Made by a program: the position numbers and the translations under genes
From: Lagopus muta
Taxonomy: Eukaryota > Chordata > Aves > Galliformes > Phasianidae
Direction: 5' to 3'
DNA length: 64,000 nt
NCBI RefSeq assembly: GCF_023343835.1
Contig: NC_064433.1
Location: forward strand, 138,101,957 to 138,165,956
Notes under the pieces: model-generated
What the model saw: only the letters and a program-made list of their open reading frames with translations
Told to the model about the DNA's origin: nothing
Database searches by the model: none
Shown here: positions 33,279 to 46,808 of the stretch, piece by piece
Numbering within the stretch: the first letter of the stretch is position 1
How the letters are laid out: each line of letters opens with the position of its first letter

Positions 33279-33475
33279 ATAGACTCATAGAATGGCCTGG
33301 GTTGGACTGGTTGGGGGTTGGACTCGATGATCTCTGGAGGTCCCTTCCAACCCCTACAATTCTGTGATTCTGTGGGTTGAAAAGGACCTCAAAGATGATC
33401 AAGTTTCAACTCCCCTGCTGTGTGCATGGTCACCAGTCACTAGACCAAGCTGCCCAGAGCCACATCCAGCCTACA
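33279..33475 (-). mobile_element. CR1 LINE 3' fragment interrupted by another CR1
   Basis: The minus-strand tail ACTCATAGAATGGCCTGGGT is followed after a 60-bp interruption by GGGTTGAAAAGGACCTCAAA and CAAGCTGCCCAGAGCCACAT. The interruption is the plus-strand CR1 listed at 33307-33371. Confidence 0.8.
33307..33371 (+). mobile_element. CR1 LINE tail nested in opposite-strand CR1
   Basis: GGACTCGATGATCTCTGGAG, CCCTTCCAACCCCTACAATT and CTGTGATTCTG form a plus-strand CR1 3' end. It closely resembles the tail of the 53912-55262 element. It is bounded on each side by TGGGTTG, which may be a 7-bp target duplication. Confidence 0.8.
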
Positions 33476-34434
33476 TACAGGACACTTACTTGCTTCATAG
33501 CCTATTCAGTCTCTAGAAATAATGCTCCTTGTGCTGGCCACGGTCCAAAAGAGTTAAGAATTTCCCGCACTCAGCGCAACATGGAAACAAAGTGAGCTCA
33601 TAACACTACACATGGCTTCCTAGTTTATTTTCCCAGGTACTACTGAAGTCCCAGATCTAGCAAGCAAAAGGAATGGCACAATAGAGACAAAGCATCTCTG
33701 TGAAGTGCTGAGAGGCAGGACTGAGGTTTTCTCATCAGCTCAGAGTGGCTAGATTTCCTGGTAAGCGTTCATTGGTGGTGGTATTCAAAAAGAGCTGACA
33801 AGCCCATTGGAACCAGAGGAGCTGGATCAGTGGCCAGAGCAGGAGGGCTTCTGCTTTTTGGTGGGTGTCACGATGCTCCTTCAGCCCATGACCATGGTCA
33901 CCCTATAGGCAGCTTTACAGGCCTTACCGAAGCACTGCTGGAAGAGATGTTGCTTTTAATTTTCAACAACTGACTTTAATAATTCAGCCTTCATATGCTG
34001 CCATCAGCTGGGGCAGAAGGCTTGCAGGAGACCCGTGGAGCTGCAGGAGATGCAGATACCGCTGGCTTCATACTGGTGAGATGCTCTCCACAGGGGTGCT
34101 GGACGAGCTGGGCCTGAACCTCCGCTCTTCACTTCTGCTTTGAAAAGGGATTATGATACAAAGACAGCATTTGGCTGGTAGGGCCCAAATAACACATCTA
34201 GGGGCTGCTAACTCAGCAGATGTAAACACATATATATGCTTAAAATAAACTTGGATCTTTCAAGTGTAGAACTTGGTGGAGACAGATGGAGTCATCTCTT
34301 GCGCTCTCGCTTTGTGGGAGAATTAATGCAGTTTCACTGACTGTTGTCCCTCCAGTGCTATACATCCTGCACTCCACATCATACACTTCACTGATTCAAT
34401 TTTTTCTTTTTCCAAAATAAAAATCAAACTTGCA

Positions 34435-34466
34435 ATAAAATAAAATAAAATAAAATAAAATAAAAT
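34435..34466. repeat. (AATAA)n pentanucleotide microsatellite
   Basis: About six tandem AATAA/ATAAA units. Confidence 0.92.
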
Positions 34467-36229
34467 CTCCATCTACCCTTGGAGATAAGGGTGAGAAACC
34501 CAAGTGAACTGTGTGTAAGTGATTTACCTGCGTATGGGAAAGGATGTTCTGCTGTGTTAATTATTAGATGTACATCAGGGGACTTTCTCCTTCTGCTGGC
34601 CTCCACTCTCCTTGAGATTTGCGTGGTCACATCTGAAATAAAATGCTCCATTCTCATAATAACTTCCTCTGTCTTATAACTCTGGGAGCAGACAATTTAT
34701 TGAGAGCTGTATCAGTGAAAGATGAGTTGTTAGGTGCGTGTTCCGCAAGGTGATTTTATTCAACATCTAAAAGATAATGAGTAACTGTTTCAGAAAGGTC
34801 CCCTGAGTTCTAATGCTTTGGTTTGTAGGTGCCCCCCAAGGACACGGCCATTGGAAGGAAATGAATGTAGCACACCTTGAACTTTAATCCATTCTAATCT
34901 ATGGTCACAATTACTTAAAAACTTTGATCACAGTGATATCATTTTTGGCATACTGTCACTACAGGACAGAAATTTGATTGCTTAGATGCAGAGATTTCCA
35001 CGCTCTATCAGGATTTGATTTATTTTGTAATTTGTCTCAGCTTTTTATCTGTTGAACCTCTTTTTCTTGGACTCGAGACAGCTTCAAGAAAGCAAAAGCA
35101 GTATATTTTAAACTGGAGTTACTGATACTACTCTCAGTCTTTGTCACACGTACTCAAACACGTTTATATATCTTGAGATACAGAAGATGTCATGAGAACT
35201 CTGTTGTGCTGAGCCTTGGGAATCAACGCAAAGAAACCTTTACCAAGGGAAGAGAGGGCCTTGTGAGGGGTGGAAGATGGAGCACAACAGCAAAGTAAAC
35301 AGCTGGACTTCTGCATTAGAAGTAATCCTTTCTGGGCCATAAAATACTTAAAGAAGTTACAGCTAAACAGGTTCAAAAGAAACAGAACATCACATTTCCT
35401 GAAAAGATAAATACAACATACATGAGACTTCTGCACTTCTGCTGGTTTTGATAGAAGGTCTGGAGGCTATTATCAGCAGAGACAGCAGCAACACCCTGTA
35501 AAACCAGAACTATGGCATGCTGTGCAGGAGTGTGTTGAAGAACTGCTACAGGTGGATTGCCAAGGTGTCATATCACCTACAGATTGTATTTTACAGGACG
35601 TGTTGCTGACTGGGTGATGCCATCCATGTCTGCAGAGGTGTCCAGGGAAGCTGTAGAACCTTGTCTTCATAAGCCAGAGGCAAGGCAGGGATGCATTCAC
35701 TGTGTCAGAGCAGAAGCAGATGAAATTACATTCGACTTCAACCCACTGTGAAACCAAAGCTATGTGAGTTCCTCCAAAAAACACCGTGAATATTAATTTC
35801 CGTGAGAAAACCAATAATATTTTTTTCACACTGAGGATTGAAAGATTCTGTACTTATTTTCAGGAGTAGGCAATGACAGGAACTACAGAGCCACTTTTTC
35901 TTGATCACTGTTGCTGGGACCTGGAGAGGTTTTCAGGAGCGGGTCTGGGTTTTTGCAACAGGTGCAAAGAACTGGGATTCCCAGCAGGCAGACATCTGAA
36001 GGGAATTGCCCTTCACAGAGATATAGGCAGTTATCATCCTGCCCCTCAAATTTTAGGTGAACTGGGATGATCAAGAAGGTGACCATAGGACAGAGGTAGA
36101 ACGACTGTACATGGACTATGCCAGGTATGCAGATAACTGCTTGTATGTAGCACGGTTTGGAACAGGTTGTAACATACAATAATATTTTTGAAAATCCATT
36201 AGGACAATCTGGGGAACTACATGTGGGTC

Positions 36230-36695
36230 AGCCACAATTTACTGCCTTGGAAACTCATGGAGCAAGTTCCCCCAGCACATGAAGGACGTAGAGCTATTGG
36301 GAAAGGTACAGGGGAGGGCCATGAAGATGATCATATGGCTGGAGCACCTCTTCTATGAAGAGGCTGAGAGAAGTGGGATTCTGTAGCTGGGAGAAAAGGA
36401 GGCTTCAGGGAGACTTTCTGACACGTAAAGGGGGCCCACAGGTAAGATGGGGAGGGACCATACCAGAGCATGTGTGGTGTGACAAGGGGTCATACCACTA
36501 AAAGAGGACAGGTTTAGACAGGAGGAATAAATTATTTACTCAGATGCCCCACTGCTGAAAGCATTCAAGGCCAGGTTGGATGGGGTTCTGTGCAGCCAGA
36601 TATGCTGAAATATGTCCCTGCACATGGTAGGAGGGTTGGACCAGGTCATTCTTAAAGTTCTTCCAACCCACATCATTCTGCAATTCCGTATCATT
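36230..36695 (+). mobile_element. Old CR1 LINE 3' fragment
   Basis: Diverged but ordered CR1 blocks: GGAGGGCCATGAAGATGATC, GCTGGAGCACCTCTTCTATG, GGCCAGGTTGGATGGGGTTC and a CATTCTGCAATTCCG end. Confidence 0.85.
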
Positions 36696-37674
36696 ATTCT
36701 CAGTATACAGACTCGATGTCCTGGGCCTTGAAATGAAAGAAGCCTGAAGCTTTTATTGGCAGCTGTTATCTCCGACTACAGGTAGATATTTTTTTGCCTC
36801 ACTTCTTCCCACCAGCTTAGTTACATGAGAGGCTATTGCCAGAGCAGTAATTTTCTCCTCTGCCTGTTTATGGCTTTGTTCCTTCATCCAGTTGGAGAAA
36901 GAAAGTCACTGCCTGAAAGCTTGTTCAAAGCTGGGTGCCTGGCCTGAAAGCGTGCAGTGATTTTGTGTGGGATCACTTGAAGCAAGCACTGCTGGTAGAA
37001 TCCCTCAGGCTGAGCTGTGCAGAATTCAACCTGAAGGATTTCTCCCAGCATTACCTGTAATCAGCAGCTTTTTTTTTTCTTTTTTTTTTCAATCCCCTGC
37101 TTTCTGTGGTAGCAGCAATGGGTTCAGTGTTTGAGCCCAGACACCCCAGGAGCCCGTGGCTGTAAAGTGAATACTGATTGCTGCTTGCTGCTGTTGAAGC
37201 AGCCTGATTCTCACTTCCACTAAGGTTGTCTTCACATCTCTACAGAGGGTCCTGTCAACAGTGGGTTATAAAAATGTACAATCCACTCAAGATAGCTCTT
37301 TTTAACACACTTCTCAGTTTTAGCAGGATGATGTAGAGAAGAACTGTGTGAGAAGACCTCCATCCCCATGGTCACAGGATAGATAGTATGTGCACAACCA
37401 CAGCTCTTGGAGCTGCCAGACCAAGCAGCACAAGACTAAAGCTCTGGGCTGCCTCAGGTGTCTCCCTGTTGCCAGGGTGGCTCCAAGTTGCTAGAGAGTG
37501 CCAACAACTGTGCCACAGCCACCAGGGCCTTAGCTGTGCCTGATCACCAGATCCATCTTGCACCTCCTCTCCACGGTTTGCTCTTAAGTTTGCTGTGCTC
37601 AAGCATCCTGCCATGCTTTAAAATCCTGGGCTGAGTGTTCATGTTGTCTTTAAACACTAACTAGATGCAGTGCC

Positions 37675-37955
37675 TGCTCTGTGTGACAGCGACAGGGCCC
37701 GAGGGAACAGCATGGAGCTGTCAGGGGAGAGGAGATGGGGTTAGGGAAAGGGGCTGCAGCACAGGGCGGTGGGCATGGAGCGGGATGCACAGGGCTGTGG
37801 GCACAGAACCCAGTGCCAGAGTTCAAGAAATGTTTGGATACTGCTCTCAGGCGCAGTCTGAATGTTGGGTGGTTCTGAGTTGAACCAGGAGTTGGACTCG
37901 ATGATCCCTGTGGGGTTCTTCCAACTCAGGATATTCTGTGACCCTACAATTCTAT
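37675..37955 (+). mobile_element. CR1 LINE 3' fragment (second subfamily)
   Basis: TGTGACAGCGACAGGGCCCG, GGGAGAGGAGATGGGGTTAG, GGTGGGCATGGAGCGGGATG and TTGGACTCGATGATCCCTG, ending in ATATTCTGTGACCCT. Very similar to 53505-53772. Confidence 0.9.
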
Positions 37956-39189
37956 AAACCCCCATGAGAGCTCAGCCAGACTGTCACCTCCCACAGGGAC
38001 TGCAGCCAACAAGACCCCCACGTCCTTCTTTATGTGTTTCAGCATCACCTGGGGAGCTCTGGTGGCTGGAAGGGTTTGGTAGTTGCAGACCCTCATCTCC
38101 CACGTGAAAACAGAGCTGGAAGCAGGAGGAAAGCCAGGTCCTCAAGAAGGGTACATCAGAGACTTCTAGAGGAAGTGCAAACTACAGAGCTATGTAACAC
38201 CTATTAATGTTCTATTAATAGATAATAAAATTACCTAATCTACTAATCTATTCTCTGATGATAACTTGCTGGTTTTCGGACTGCCCTCTTTTCTGTTTAC
38301 CTGAAGCTCTCTGATGGAGTCCCATTTAATTTCCCCTTTCATTGAGAAACCGTGTTTCCAAATGTGAGAACTGTTAGTGGGCTCTGCCTATTTAGCGATA
38401 ATGATCTTTGTTGAGGCAGGCTGCATTCAGACAAATCCAGTTAAAAGTGTTTTTTTCCCCCATCAGCCCCATCTGTCAGGCTGCTTTTTGTTGTTCTAGT
38501 GCCAGCCACACCTGGTGAATTTTCCATACACTGAGGCCTTTGGCAGTGGAGGAGCTCCAGGCCCATGTGCCAAGACAACAGCACTTGGCTGTAAGTGATA
38601 GGTGTGCAAGCCCTGGGTCATGTTATAAAGGCTCTCTCCAGGATTAAGGAAAACTTTCTAAATGAGCCGTGGAGAAAAAGTGCTGAGATTTTTCAGAGCT
38701 CCCTGTATATAAATTGGAATTTACTCAGAGGAAAACCGTCTCTGTAATGTGCAGAGATCTAGAATACACCGTTAGATTGATCCCTTCCAGCTGAAAATTA
38801 CCCTCACTGTTCTATTGTATACAGACATCTTAAATTGTTCATGGGAAGGTAACATTGTAGATTCACATTCTGACATTTTAGGAGCTCACAACCAGGGCTA
38901 TTAAATACAATTATTTGCTTTATATATCTTGAATAGATCAATATCAGCTGAAAAAACACCAGGAGGATGGGGACCGAGAGTGAATGTATAAGAAGTCAGT
39001 GGAGAATCAGTGTGCCTCAAACTGTCAGGAATTTCTGGATCTGACCAAGGTTATGTCCCTTAACCCAACTTTAACAGTGTCACTGGCCAGCCCTCAACTC
39101 CCTGGTGAATTCTATGCTGTTGTACTATGTACTGCTGTTCTATGTACTCAGCACAGGTGCTTTTAAACAAGAGTTAAACTCTCTCTCTT

Positions 39190-39275
39190 CATCACCTTTT
39201 CCAGCGCTCAGCTCCAAGCAGCTCCTCACTCACCTCCCAGGTGGGATAAGGAGAGAGACAGAAAGGCTTAACTTG
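39190..39275 (-). mobile_element. Fragment of avian endogenous-retrovirus LTR
   Basis: About 80 bp (GCTCCAAGCAGCTCCTCACT, CACCTCCCAGGTGGGATAAG, GAGAGAGACAGAAAGGC) matches the 3' portion of the LTR at 41461-41981 in the same orientation. The rest of the LTR is missing. Confidence 0.7.
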
Positions 39276-40460
39276 TTTTGCTTAAAAGAAACTGTAAAGT
39301 AGTTCTCTTTCTGATGTGAAGCAGTTTGTCAAAGGCTACTTTGAGAGCCCCGTTTCTCTCTTCCCATGAAAAACATGACTTAGTGAGGTAAAAGGTGACT
39401 CTTCCTTGGGCACCTTCAAGGCACCCCTTGCTACCAAAACTTGTTCCTATGCAATGTTACTTCCTGCAGAGCAGCTGGGAACCTGCCCCAGAACTCTTGT
39501 GATATCCTGTGAGCTGTTTTCCTGAGTTGTCTGGTAGCCCAGAGGACTTGTTTGCACTTCTCCATTTAAGAGGCTTCTTCTTGAAAAGATACGCTGCTAG
39601 AGATGTCACGTGGGCCGTTACTCTGCTGCTTCATCTGTTCTGTGCTCAACCCAATGCATGGTGCTGCTGTTCTTCCTGCTCTCCTCTCACCAGAGCTGGC
39701 TTCCTACTGCCACTGCCACATCAGAAAAGTCATACTGAGGCAGAAGGAGCTGCTTTGCCTTTTTCTTTCCAGGTTCCCATCTGTGCTGTTTCTCCTCTTG
39801 CAGCTGTCTTAGGGTAAGGTTTCATGTGATGGCATGAGCCAGCATAACAGCCAGTTGCTGCCAGGCAGGGCCAGCTCCCTCCCCATCTCCTTCCATCACC
39901 TCTGCTGGCTACACCACATGCTGGGCTCCTCTGAGAGCCTTTCAGGAGGTAAATGGGCACAGGAGAGGGCCCTTGCACTGGCTATGCAAGGCCAGCAGTA
40001 GGCCAGCATGACCAGCAGCCAGGACCAGCTGTGAGTAGCTCTGCTGGCTCAGCTGTGTGTGAGCCTCCAGTTCAGCTCTCTGCTTTTTGCAGGTACTCAT
40101 CTCTCTCCATGCAAAACTGTCGCACCTTTGGATCAGCAGGCTTCTGTGGATGCTGCGAGTTCAGTCATGCAAATAGAAAACTCTCCTCCAAACAGAAAGA
40201 GCAAGTAATCTGTTCTCCATCTTTGAAATGTACTTATTCTTACGAGTAAAATAACTTTGTGCTTGGGGATCCCATTGAAAAGAGAGACCAACCCAGCTAT
40301 TTTATTTTTAATCCAAGTTAAACCTGTGCAGGCACTGGCATATCCCTTTTTATAAGAAGAGTCATTCTATCCGATTTTACTCATCCCATTACTATCTGTT
40401 CCATTCAGCCTACACATTTCCTTATGCAACCCTTCAACAATGTCAGAAAACTTCAGTGCT

Positions 40461-40555
40461 GAATCACAGAATCACAGAATTTCCCAAACTGGAAGGAACC
40501 CATAAGGAAAATCACATCCAACTCCTGGCTGCACAGGGGACCACCCAAAATGTGC
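40461..40555 (-). mobile_element. Short CR1 LINE 3' tail
   Basis: GAATCACAGAATCACAGAAT followed by GGAAGGAACCCATAAGG and CATCCAACTCCTGGCTG. Confidence 0.85.
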
Positions 40556-41460
40556 TGCGGTGGTGAAGATGGTGATATAGCAAGCCTTCTTGGAGAAGAA
40601 AAAAGATTGGCCTTCCAACACTGTGGGGAGAAGTGTTGTCACGCTTGACAGCTCATTTGCTGCAAATGATATCTTAATACAAGCATGTTTCACAATATGC
40701 TAATCTTAAATCAAGCATCTAATTATTAAGACTGATGTAACACACCTGGAAACACAGAACAGTAATTACTCTTCCTAGTGCCACTAGTTCAGGGTGTTTT
40801 GAAATGAACAGTGACATGGAAGAATGTGACAGAATATGTTCACAATTCCCAGTGAGTAAATCAGATAATGCCATCCAGCCCAGTGTCCCCTAGGAAGTGG
40901 TCACATATACCATAATATATCCAAATGCATTCAGAATTTGCAATCCAGAAGGAATTAATAATATTTTCTAGTCTGAATAGGCTGGATGGAGTTACAAGTT
41001 TGGCTTTTGAGTTGGATTTTAAGTGGATCCTGAAGTACTTTGTGGTGTGGCCCATACCTGTGAACCAGCACTGCTTGAGAGTCAAAGGTCATCAAACTGG
41101 AAAACCCAACAATGTTGATCGTGATGGAATTACCTCTTCAGAAACCTTTGGGAGGAGAATGATCACGTTAGCAAAGCACAATCATTCAAAAATACCTAGG
41201 AAATGAAATCCTACAGGATGTTGACACTAGAAAAAGTTTCTGATGACTGAAAGCTCAGCTCTGATCCCTGAAGACTTATTTAGCCAGACTTGACATTCAG
41301 GCCCAGAAGACTGTGCCAAGTCGTGCAAAAGCCCAGGACTTCATTTTCAGTCAGCCATTCCTATATTACAAGTGCACAAATGCCGTTCTAGGCTGACCTA
41401 GAAAGAATTACATGACACTAATATTGTAACACGAGTCCATCTCCAAAAGCAGCCACACAG

Positions 41461-41981
41461 TTGAGGTTTTGTCTGCAAGCGCTCGGCTCCAAGCAGCTCC
41501 TTGCTCACCTCCCAGGTGGGATGAGAAGAGAGACAGAAAGGCAACTTGTGGGATGAGAGGAAGGCAGCTTACTAGTAAAGCAAAAGCAGGGCATGCAAGC
41601 AAAGCCAAACAAGGAATTAATTCACTGCTTCAGCCATCTCTAAAGAAACAGTACATCATGAACAGCAGTTTCTTCACCATCACTCTGACATCCCCAACTT
41701 CCTTCTTTCCTTCTTCTTTCCCTACATTCCTTATTGCTGAGCATAACAGAATATAGTATGAAATATCTCCTTGGCCAGCTTGGGCCAGCTGCCCTGGCTT
41801 TGTCACTTGCTGCTTGGCATCCTCAGCTCCTCACTGGCAAGGAAGGTGCCTTGCTACAAGAAGTAGAGAAGTTCTTGGTCTGTGCAACACTTCTCTGCAA
41901 CAACTAAAGCACTGGTATGCTAGCACCACTGTTTTCAGCAGAAATCCCAAACCTAACTCTATCCCACGCAAAACCACAACA
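41461..41981 (-). mobile_element. Solo LTR of an avian endogenous retrovirus
   Basis: On the minus strand the element begins TGTTGTGGTTTTGCGTGGGA and runs about 520 bp, with the recurrent avian LTR blocks AACAGTGGTGCTAGC, CAAGCTGGCCAAGGAGATAT and TTTGCTTTACTAGTAAGC. No gag, pol or env-like frame lies next to it, so it looks like a solo LTR left by recombination. The TATA/promoter part is degraded. Boundaries are approximate and no clear target duplication is visible. Family assignment is from memory of this repeat in bird genomes. Confidence 0.75.
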
Positions 41982-44900
41982 GTCTGATTTCTCACATTTT
42001 TAAAGCTGAGGTTCAGAAGTCACAGTGCAGTATTTTGTTAGCACTGGCACGCAAAAAGCTATCTGACATAAGGCAGGAAAATCCAAAGCTGTGGTATTTT
42101 AGCTGTCTCCAGGGCTTCAAATACAGCTACAAACAAGGATGAAGAAAAATGTTTGAGGAAAATACTTCGAATGCATCACAGTCAATATTGGATATCCATG
42201 TCGGTGAGGTCAGACCATTAACCATCATCGCATCAGAGTGTTACAAACACTTCTCAGACATGTGCATGGTCCAAATCCTTTAGTGATAAAAACCAACCTG
42301 TTCAGATTTGAGGAGAGGATAAATGATCCGACCCTGGTGCATCGCTCTCCATCAGACGTCTGGAGGGGTTGCAGGCTGCCTCCAGCCCCCTTTGGCTGGA
42401 TAGAGTCAAGCAGCAGCTGCACAGAGTGTATGGACGAAGGCAGTGCACACACGTGCACTTGGACAAGTGGAGTATCCCCTAGGACTCCCACTGCTAGCAG
42501 CAGAGGCACCCATTTATTTTCCCTTTCAGCATCAAGTGTATTCTTCTCAGCCATGGGAAACCAGCAAAGAAAAAAGAAAAAGGCTTTTGTCAGATGAAAT
42601 ATTTCTCCTCTGGTCATTACCTGGCATTACTAGCTCTTCCTCTTAGACAGTAACTCCATGAAAACATGTGTGCTGCTCTTGATGGTCTCCAACACCCATG
42701 CTGACTGACTGCCACACAGTGCTCCTATGCCTCGAGCCACTCATCCTGCAGTTTGCTCTTCCTGAAAGGAACACCACCACCTCCCAGCTCACTGCAAGAT
42801 CAGCTCATTATCAGGCCAGACTCAACATGGGAGTAAAACAGTTTAATTTGATCAAAGCAAAGCATTAAGCAAGTATAAAGTGTTATCATGCTTACAAAGA
42901 AAGGCAGAAAGCAGGCTGTCTTAGCTGTGTTCTCTTTCTCTTAGCTGTCCTCCCTGCTTGGCAGGGTATTAGTTCTAATAACTTCTTCTAGCAAGGGATC
43001 CTGTTCCCACCTTTCTTGTTCCATTTGCACTGGGAAATGTTTTGGTTGCTCTTGAAATGTCAAAGCACATAGCTGTACAGAGGTAAGCACCTCTGTATCG
43101 TGCTGATGTTTAACCATTCCCTGCACCACTTTTACGTCCGTGGGAGAATGCTAATAAGGTATTTTTAAATGTGAGCTGTTTGAGCAAGGAGACCTTAACA
43201 TGCCAGTTTTTGCTCATCTGTCTACCCCTTCTCTCAAGGGCCAAGCACTTTGCAGCCATCATCATGGCGCACACACAAGGAGCCCTCAGGGACAGCACTT
43301 TCTGATTTCTCTTTCTGGAGACAATAGCTTGCAACAGCAACTTTACTCCAAGCTGCATAAAAATGTGCCACTTGCACACTCTAAAACGCCTGACCTCTGA
43401 TACGGTTCTGTTCCCACCATCCATGTGATGCCCTCGGTATCTCAGGGCTGCACGACTGCTGGTACAGAGGTGCCTGACCCCACAGGTTACGTGCCAGCAG
43501 GGCTCGCTCACAGCACACCAGCATTAAAGTTCTGTGGGATAAGTGTGCTTCAGGAGGAAATGGGAAATGTCAGACAGTCACCACTGCAATTAGCCTCATG
43601 GTTTCGTTTCAGCTTTTTGTCCTTTCCCTTCTCTTGTTCTCCCTTGGCAATTCTTACAGATTTCTACTTCTGAGATTGGTGTAATTATGGGCTAGCAAAG
43701 GCATAGGTGGTATTACTCCAGCCTTCATCTCAAAAATTCAATACTAACGTAATATAAGGCGAGTAAACAAAAAAAAGGAAAACTTTTTTTTTTAACTTAA
43801 AGAGTTTTTTGTCCTTCTTGCACACAAATCATTCTTGCTTAAGGGATCAAAATTTATAAAGCAGCAGATCTCTGTCATACCAAAACTGCAGCTTGGAGTC
43901 AAGTTTTGTAGCCCTTGGATTAGGCTGTGAGAGAAGCAACAGGCAAGAAAGGAGATGAGGAGATGAGCTGGTCTCTCTATTGGATGGAGGGCACAGGGCC
44001 AAAAGCTTCCATGTTCTCTGAGTAGCTTCATCCAAGTGGAAAGTACCTCAAGAAACCTCCTGTGCTCCCTTCAGTGCTGGGCAAGCGAGGCCAGGGTGGA
44101 CCACAGCTGTACTTGCTGCACTGCACACCAGCCAGCTTCAGGAGCAGTGAGCAAGCAGCACACGATGTGCAGGAAAGGTAGACTTGCTTTGGGCTGGAGG
44201 CACCTGGATTTCCTGCTAAATGAAGTGTTGGCCCTCATGGCCTGTGCTGAGTGAGAAGCTGGAGAAATAGGACCATTCTTCTGATCCTTTGGTGTCTGTG
44301 TCCAACACATGTCCTGAATGAAGAAGCACATGGTCCTCCCTTCATTCTGGCTTCCCAGGGAAAATATGAGGCAGGTGGGGTCACAGCCGAGTCCAGTTGT
44401 GAGGTGGCAGGTGTCCAGCAGAGTGACATGCTCCTTCACGTTTAATCTCATAATCTCATTCACATTCCTTCACATTTAATCCCACCTCAGAAGAGGTTGT
44501 CCTTGCACTGGTGATGCTGCTGTGGTAGACATTTCTCAGGGGCCATCTCCCATATGCCATTCTCAGCTTTGGCAGAGTGACTCTCACAGGCCTTTCTTAG
44601 CCCACTGCTGGGGTGAGGAGCGAACAGCAGACATTTCTGGGGTGATGTTCTGCATGCAGAACGGAGAACTCCCATGGCACATCCATGTTCAGAGTGCGCT
44701 GGTGCCACTATGGAGCTGCTGGTTCAGCCTCCAGAAGGGCTGGGAGAGATGAGCTACCTCATGAGGGTTTCACTGCATGAAGGAAACAGGGTACCCACCA
44801 GCTTGGTCTCTGAAGCCGGAGCAGGAGTTGGGAAGGCCAATGATTTGGAGGAATGTCTCCATTGCAACACTGAGGTTTGGCATGCAAGGCCATGAGGCTC

Positions 44901-46269
44901 TTGCAAGGTTTTTGAGGAAGCCACGAGGAACCACATCCAACCTGCATGTCAAGTGAGCAATGCAAGATGTAATGCCACCAGCAAGCTGCACACACCAGCA
45001 CAGAGGAAGGCAGAAGCTGCATGCCCTTTAGTTTTACAGCTGACGGGCACCAAGTTGCTGCTGAAGGCAATGACTTGTTGCCTTTACAGGACAGGGTGAG
45101 TAGGCCTAGGAGCAGAGAGGTGTCCTGGCTCTCACAGCCTGGCCTCTTAGCCCAAGACAGGTCTTCCCTATGCCCCGCTGCATCTGTGAGTAGGGACTGC
45201 CCAGCAGAGTGAGAATCCACAGAGTAGGAGCCACGTGTTTCAGAACAGCTAGCCACCCACTGCTCTGGATAGTTTAGGGGCTTTCCTCAGTGATTTTTTG
45301 CTGGTTTTTGAATAAAGCTGCAGCCTCTCCCTGTTAAAATGATATGTTTCCTGACATATATAATAATTTCTCAAACATTGCAGCAAAAGGCACACAAATG
45401 TCATGTTTACACTAGATCCATCTTCATTTCGGGCAGGTTACAGGAAAACCCTGGGCTTGCTGCAGCCAGGGGTAGCCCTCTCTCTTCCCTAATGAAGCTG
45501 TATGTTTTGAGAGGAAGGCAATAAGGCTCCCACAGCATCTGTCAGCACTGCACCGCACAGCCTGCTGTCTGCAAAGCAGCAGGAGCACTCCTCCCTCCCA
45601 CGGGCTCAGACCATTCCTCCTTGCAGACCCGGTGAGCCAGCACCCTCTCTTTCCCCACAAAGGACCTCATGCTGCCAAGGCCCCAAAAATGTAACCTGGC
45701 ACAAGACATTTGTTAAGAGCCTTTCGTTTTTGGAAAAAAAAAGTGTCATTTCCTAATAACTGATGTAGTTTTATACCTAATAACTGATGTAGCATGGGCA
45801 TCTTCTGATGTGGATCAGCCATCTTCTGATGGTCAGGCCAACAGACATCCTGTGCTTTTAGGATTTTTCCCTAGGTAGCACCTATTGCCTATGGAAAAGT
45901 CTTTGAAGAGTACTGATGTGCCCATGAAGGAGGTTTTGCCCACATTGCAGTGCAGACAGACTACCACACCAGTAAGCAAATACCTGGCAAGCTGCTCAGA
46001 GTAACACAATTGTGGAAAGGGCATTTCAGCATCAGCTGCCCAGGAGATCCTACAGGAAATCAGTTTTGCTCTTTTTCCCTGACCAGAATGTGTCTAGAAT
46101 CCTGTACACTCCAGTAACACTGCAGAGCAGATTGTGATAGACCACTTGTATTATTAACAATTCCAGCAGCAATTAAAAAAAAAAAAAGAGAGAGAAATTG
46201 AAAATAAAGTAACTTCATCTCAGCACCCATTCCATGTACCATTTCCAGCTGTTAGCTTAATGGTGCTGT
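41982..46269. other. Intergenic, no recognised gene
   Basis: About 4.3 kb. Moderately GC-rich blocks at 42300-42600 and 43900-45300 have several overlapping 60-165-codon open frames on both strands. None has a known motif or splice pattern. They may be old unclassified repeats. Confidence 0.5.
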
Positions 46270-46439
46270 TTTTCGTCCTGAAGGATGCACATGAAACAGA
46301 CACTCATGTTTCTTCAGCCAGATAATGCCCATGTGCATGTGCAATTTGTAGGGGATGCATCAGGTGCTGGAAATATCCGGAAATATCCCAGAGTGCAACC
46401 AGGTGTCTCAGCTGGCAGCCAGGGGATGAGTTTCATATC

Positions 46440-46808
46440 TACCTACAAGAAAGACAGTGAGGCCCTAGAGTGTGTCCAGAGAAGGACAACAAAGCTGTGA
46501 GGGGTCTGGAGCACAAGTCTTATGGGGAGTGGCTGAGGAAAATGGGATTGTTCAGTCTGGAGAAGAAGAGGCTCAAGGGAGAACTTATCACTCTCCACAA
46601 CTGCCTGAAGGGAGCGTGTGGCGAGGTGGGAGTTGGTCACTTCTCCTGTGTAACAGTGATAGGATGGGAAGGAATGGCTCCAGGGGAGATTCAGGTTGGA
46701 TATCTTCTCCACTGGAGAATATTTCTGGTATGTGGATGGTTGGACTGGATGATCTTGCAGGTCTTTTCCGGCCTTGATGATTCTACGATTCTATGATTCT
46801 ATGATTCT
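46440..46808 (+). mobile_element. Old CR1 LINE 3' fragment
   Basis: GTCCAGAGAAGGACAACAAA, GGGGTCTGGAGCACAAGTCT and GAGAAGAAGAGGCTCAAGG, with a tail of at least three ATTCTATG-type octamers ending at about 46808. Confidence 0.9.

Larger units (their letters stand above)
30966..41460. other. Intergenic region with scattered CR1 fragments
   Basis: No protein-coding or RNA gene recognised. Contains CR1 pieces at about 32146, 33279, 36230, 37675 and 40461, a partial LTR near 39190, an (ATAAA)n microsatellite and a small GC-rich patch at 31430-31620. Open frames of 60-118 codons are on both strands and look like chance. Confidence 0.7.

Noticed and set aside
43425-45256. Many 60-165-codon open frames at 43.4-45.3 kb
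   Set aside because: Both strands are open at once, with no recurring domain, Kozak support or splice pattern. Probably chance or an unclassified old repeat.
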